From NCBI GenBank assembly GCA_038256565.1, contig JBBSKG010000059.1:1-16206 (forward strand): a stretch of 16,206 nucleotides of DNA, read 5' to 3'. The notes under the pieces are model-generated. The model saw nothing but the letters and a program-made list of their open reading frames with translations, made no database searches and was not told the origin of the DNA. This DNA is from JACOTK01 sp038256565 (lineage in GTDB: Bacteria; Actinomycetota; Acidimicrobiia; Acidimicrobiales; CADCSY01). The position numbers were made by a program, and so were the translations under genes. This document shows, piece after piece, positions 13,750-16,206 of this stretch. Position 1 is the stretch's first letter. Each line of letters starts with the position of its first letter.

Positions 13750-13755
13750 TGGGAG

Positions 13756-14346
13756 ATGCTCCCCATTTATTTGTTGGCCCTTCCCGCTTATGCGCTGGGC
13801 ATATTTCCAACGGCGCTTCTTGTGGCTGGCCTAGTGGGGAAAGACCCGACTAAGGAAGGTTCAGGTAATCCTGGAGCTACCAACGTTGCACGAACCGTGG
13901 GTTGGCGTGCTGGTGTGTTGGTCTTGTTGGGTGACGTCTCCAAAGGAGCAATTGCAACCTGGCTTGGCTTCGCCGTGGGGGGTCGAACTCTGGGGTTGGT
14001 TTGTGGGGCAGCCGCAGTGGTTGGCCATATTTTTCCCGTATCTCGGGGCTTTAAGGGTGGCAAGGGTGTCGCTACCGCTATTGGTTTTGCGGCGGTAGGG
14101 TTTCCATTAGAAGCCCTGCTTGCGGGGTTGGTCTGGTTAGTGATCTCGGCAAGTACTCGCAGGGTCGCATTGGGCTCGATCGTTCTCGCCGCAGCGTTGC
14201 CTGTTGCGGGTTCGATAACGGGAAGGCCAATAATTGAAGTTGCATTGCTGGCGGGCATGGCGATATTGGTGATCATTCGCCATCGAGACAACATCATCCG
14301 TTTGCGACGAGGTGAAGAGGCCGCTTTTGAGTTGGATAATCAATAG
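13756..14346 (+). CDS. plsY: Acyl-phosphate:glycerol-3-phosphate acyltransferase PlsY
   Basis: Membrane enzyme that transfers the acyl group from acyl phosphate to glycerol-3-phosphate, the first acylation step in phospholipid synthesis. The 196-residue protein has about five membrane segments and the family motifs: GSGNPGATNVAR (35-46), GDVSKG (59-64), and GHIFPVSRGFKGGKGVAT (90-107), the last forming the glycerol-phosphate/active-site loop. The ATG at 13756 is chosen for its match to family N-termini (MLPIYLLALPAYALG) and for TACCAT 6 nt upstream; the longer frame from 13657 runs through the operator and the fmdB start. galU follows after 52 nt on the same strand. Confidence 0.94.
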   Translation: MLPIYLLALPAYALGIFPTALLVAGLVGKDPTKEGSGNPGATNVARTVGWRAGVLVLLGDVSKGAIATWLGFAVGGRTLGLVCGAAAVVGHIFPVSRGFKGGKGVATAIGFAAVGFPLEALLAGLVWLVISASTRRVALGSIVLAAALPVAGSITGRPIIEVALLAGMAILVIIRHRDNIIRLRRGEEAAFELDNQ

Positions 14347-14398
14347 GTCAACTCGCTTGTAAAGTCCGTGGTGACAATCGAAAGAGAGCGACCCGTAG

Positions 14399-15313
14399 AT
14401 GTACCCGCCTGTGCGTAAAGCCGTAATTCCTGCTGCCGGACTCGGTACCCGTTTCTTGCCAGCGACTAAGGCGATACCCAAAGAGATGCTCCCCCTGGTT
14501 GACAAGCCAGCCATTGAATATGTCGTAGAAGAAGCCGTAGCTGCTGGGTTGCATGACATCTTGGTCGTTACCGGACGGAGCAAACGGGCGATTGAAGACC
14601 ATTTCGATCGTGCACCCGAGCTAGAAGCCGAGTTGGCCGAAAAGGGCAAGACCGATCTGGTAGCACAAGTACGGGCGAGTGCTGAGTTGGCCAAGGTTCA
14701 CTTTGTGCGCCAGGGCCAGGCGCTTGGGCTAGGCCATGCGGTGAACATGGCAGTTGACCACGTTGGCAACGAGTCTTTCCTTGTCATGTTGGGTGACGAC
14801 ATCATGGTTGACGATTCCCGACTATTGCGGGGAATGTTGGCAGCTCACCAAGCCCTTGGCTGTTCGGTAATAGCGCTAAAAGCATTTCCTCCAGCAGAGA
14901 TATCTTCATATGGATGCGTTGCGCATGAACCAGCTGAGTCCCAGACTGGTTTGACGTTTGGCCCTGATGAACGGTTGGTTCGCCTGACGGGAGTAGTCGA
15001 AAAACCAGCTCCAGATCAGGCACCCTCTGACCTTGCGATCATGGGTCGCTACATTCTCACGCCTGAGATCTTCGCTTCCCTCGATCGCGTGAAGCCAGGA
15101 AGTGGTGGTGAGTTTCAGCTGACCGATGCGATTGCTTTGTTGTTGGAATCTCAGCCCGTATATGGATATGTCTTTTCGCAAGGTCGTTATGACGTTGGCA
15201 AGAAGATTGATTATTTACGAGCGACCGTAGAGATAGCTGCGAACCGTGAAGATTTGGGTCCCGAGTTTCGGGCTTATTTGGCTAACTATGTTCGCAGCCA
15301 GGGCCTGGTGTGA
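14399..15313 (+). CDS. galU: UTP-glucose-1-phosphate uridylyltransferase
   Basis: Makes UDP-glucose from UTP and glucose-1-phosphate for cell-envelope polysaccharides, glycolipids and trehalose routes. The 304-residue protein has the nucleotide-binding motif IPAAGLGTRFLPATKAIPKE (10-29), LPLVDKPAIEYVVEEA, the metal region VMLGDDIMVDD, the GVVEKPAP active-site segment, and GRYILTPEIF, GGEFQLTDAI and GRYDVGKKIDYLRA blocks typical of bacterial GalU. Length and order are normal. A weak AGAGAG precedes the ATG. It is followed after 18 nt by moeA, and galU-moeA adjacency is common in actinobacteria, where both probably share a transcript with plsY here. Confidence 0.96.
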   Translation: MYPPVRKAVIPAAGLGTRFLPATKAIPKEMLPLVDKPAIEYVVEEAVAAGLHDILVVTGRSKRAIEDHFDRAPELEAELAEKGKTDLVAQVRASAELAKVHFVRQGQALGLGHAVNMAVDHVGNESFLVMLGDDIMVDDSRLLRGMLAAHQALGCSVIALKAFPPAEISSYGCVAHEPAESQTGLTFGPDERLVRLTGVVEKPAPDQAPSDLAIMGRYILTPEIFASLDRVKPGSGGEFQLTDAIALLLESQPVYGYVFSQGRYDVGKKIDYLRATVEIAANREDLGPEFRAYLANYVRSQGLV

Positions 15314-15331
15314 AGAGAACGGGAGTGGATA

Positions 15332-16206
15332 GTGGCGCTTATTCCTCTTAAAGAGGCCCAACGGCGGGTGCTCGATGCTTGCGAAATGTTCCATCCCTCT
15401 GCAATTGCATTGAGCGATGCGTTGGGTTGCGTCACTTCGATTGGGATCGTGGCAGACGAGTCGATACCTGGCTTCGACAATTCAGCTATGGATGGTTATG
15501 CGGTTCAGGCTGTCGACACTAAGGGAGTGAGCGAGGCCCAACCCGTACGCTTGCGAACGCTCGGCACGCTGGCTGCTGGTGGGTCGGCTGACAAGTTGGA
15601 AGTTGGCTCGGGCGAGGCACTTCGCATAATGACCGGTGCGCCTATGCCTATGGGCGCTGACGCAGTTGTCATGGTGGAACGTTCGATCGTGGTGGACGAG
15701 GTCATGGTAGAGCTGACAATGGAAGTCGAACCTGGGGCATCAGTACGTCGTGCTGGCGATGACTTGCGCGCAGGTGACGTAGCGATCGAAGCATCTACGG
15801 TGCTCAGTGCCGGGCATTTGGGCGTGCTGACTTCTCTTGGTGTGCGACGAGTTCCGGTTTATCGAAAGGCTCGGGTTGGGGTCTTATCAACCGGCGATGA
15901 GTTAGTGGAAGGGCCTGGCCCACTAGAGGCGGGCCATATTCGAGATAGCAATCGTCCGACCTTGATGGCCTTGGCCACTCAAGCGGGTTGTGACGTGGTT
16001 GACCTTGGTTGCATTCCAGACGACGAGACAGCCATTAGCGAGGCGATAAGTCAAGGAGCGACGAGTTGTGATGCGTTACTCACTAGCGGCGGGGTCAGCA
16101 TGGGAGACTTTGATCTCGTCAGGGTTGTGCTTGATCGCATGGGAGAAATGTCATGGATGCAGGTAGCCATTAAGCCCGCCAAGCCGTTCGCTTTCGGCAT
16201 GGTTCG
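15332..16206 (+). CDS. moeA: Molybdopterin molybdenumtransferase MoeA (partial, 3' end missing)
   Basis: Inserts molybdate into adenylated molybdopterin in molybdenum-cofactor synthesis. 291 complete codons are visible before the window ends; the family length is about 400, so roughly the last quarter is missing. Domain order is as expected: the N-terminal PGFDNSAMDGYAV motif (46-58, Asp54), RIMTGAPMPMGADAVVMVE, the domain with GASVRRAGDDLRAGD, and the MoCF-binding domain with VGVLSTGDELVE, IRDSNRP, TSGGVSMGDFDLV and IKPAKPFAFG. It starts with GTG at 15332, with GGGAG 6 nt upstream; no better in-frame start exists. Gene order after galU matches the Mycobacterium galU-moeA1 arrangement. Confidence 0.95.
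   Translation, partial: MALIPLKEAQRRVLDACEMFHPSAIALSDALGCVTSIGIVADESIPGFDNSAMDGYAVQAVDTKGVSEAQPVRLRTLGTLAAGGSADKLEVGSGEALRIMTGAPMPMGADAVVMVERSIVVDEVMVELTMEVEPGASVRRAGDDLRAGDVAIEASTVLSAGHLGVLTSLGVRRVPVYRKARVGVLSTGDELVEGPGPLEAGHIRDSNRPTLMALATQAGCDVVDLGCIPDDETAISEAISQGATSCDALLTSGGVSMGDFDLVRVVLDRMGEMSWMQVAIKPAKPFAFGMV

Noticed and set aside
13665..13766. Longer N-terminus for the FmdB-family protein
   Set aside because: It would read through the CIRCE-like operator and the strong GGAGG; family members start at MPxYxY.

Overview
The window looks like a piece of a mid-GC actinobacterial chromosome, most likely from the Acidimicrobiia or a related aquatic lineage. This is inferred from gene content and style. 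The DXS carries the actinobacterial 'NDNGRSYAPT' stretch, the FmdB-family protein resembles mycobacterial Rv0991c, the right end keeps the actinobacterial order fmdB / galU / moeA, and many genes appear to be leaderless, with a TANNNT -10 box 6-8 nt before the ATG. No rRNA, tRNA, CRISPR array, IS element or phage gene was found. Nineteen genes are supported, two of them cut by the window edges.

Layout. 1-188: start of a secreted protein on the minus strand (partial). 318-1762: msrA and a crotonase-family gene overlapping by one base. 1775-3764 (minus): a Nudix hydrolase and rimO. 3906-4520: nfuA. 4638-6494 (minus): dxs. 6788-7555: an SDR oxidoreductase, flanked on both sides by related ~105-bp inverted-repeat elements. 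7648-9356 (minus): a PAP2-type phosphatase and a UPF0104/LPG-synthase-like membrane protein with a 4-nt ATGA overlap. 9468-10304: alpha/beta hydrolase. 10369-10746 (minus): FlK-type thioesterase. 10817-12469: a PHP phosphoesterase and uppP. 12482-13664 (minus): an SAF/CpaB-like protein and an FmdB-family zinc ribbon with a long Ser-rich tail. 13756-16206: plsY, galU and a truncated moeA.

Themes. Several genes serve the envelope and lipids: dxs (isoprenoid precursors), uppP (undecaprenyl-phosphate recycling), plsY (first acylation of glycerol-3-phosphate), galU (UDP-glucose), and the PAP2/UPF0104 pair. Others serve protein quality and maturation: msrA, rimO, nfuA and the FmdB-like protein. nfuA could supply Fe-S clusters to RimO and other Fe-S enzymes, but this is only pathway logic.

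The two most notable non-coding signals are: (i) a pair of direct-oriented structured elements (6653-6760 and 7559-7663) around the SDR gene, whose long stems differ by compensatory changes; and (ii) a CIRCE-like operator (13696-13722) in the divergent promoter region of the FmdB-like gene and plsY, which would put a putative Ruc-type chaperone under HrcA heat-shock control.
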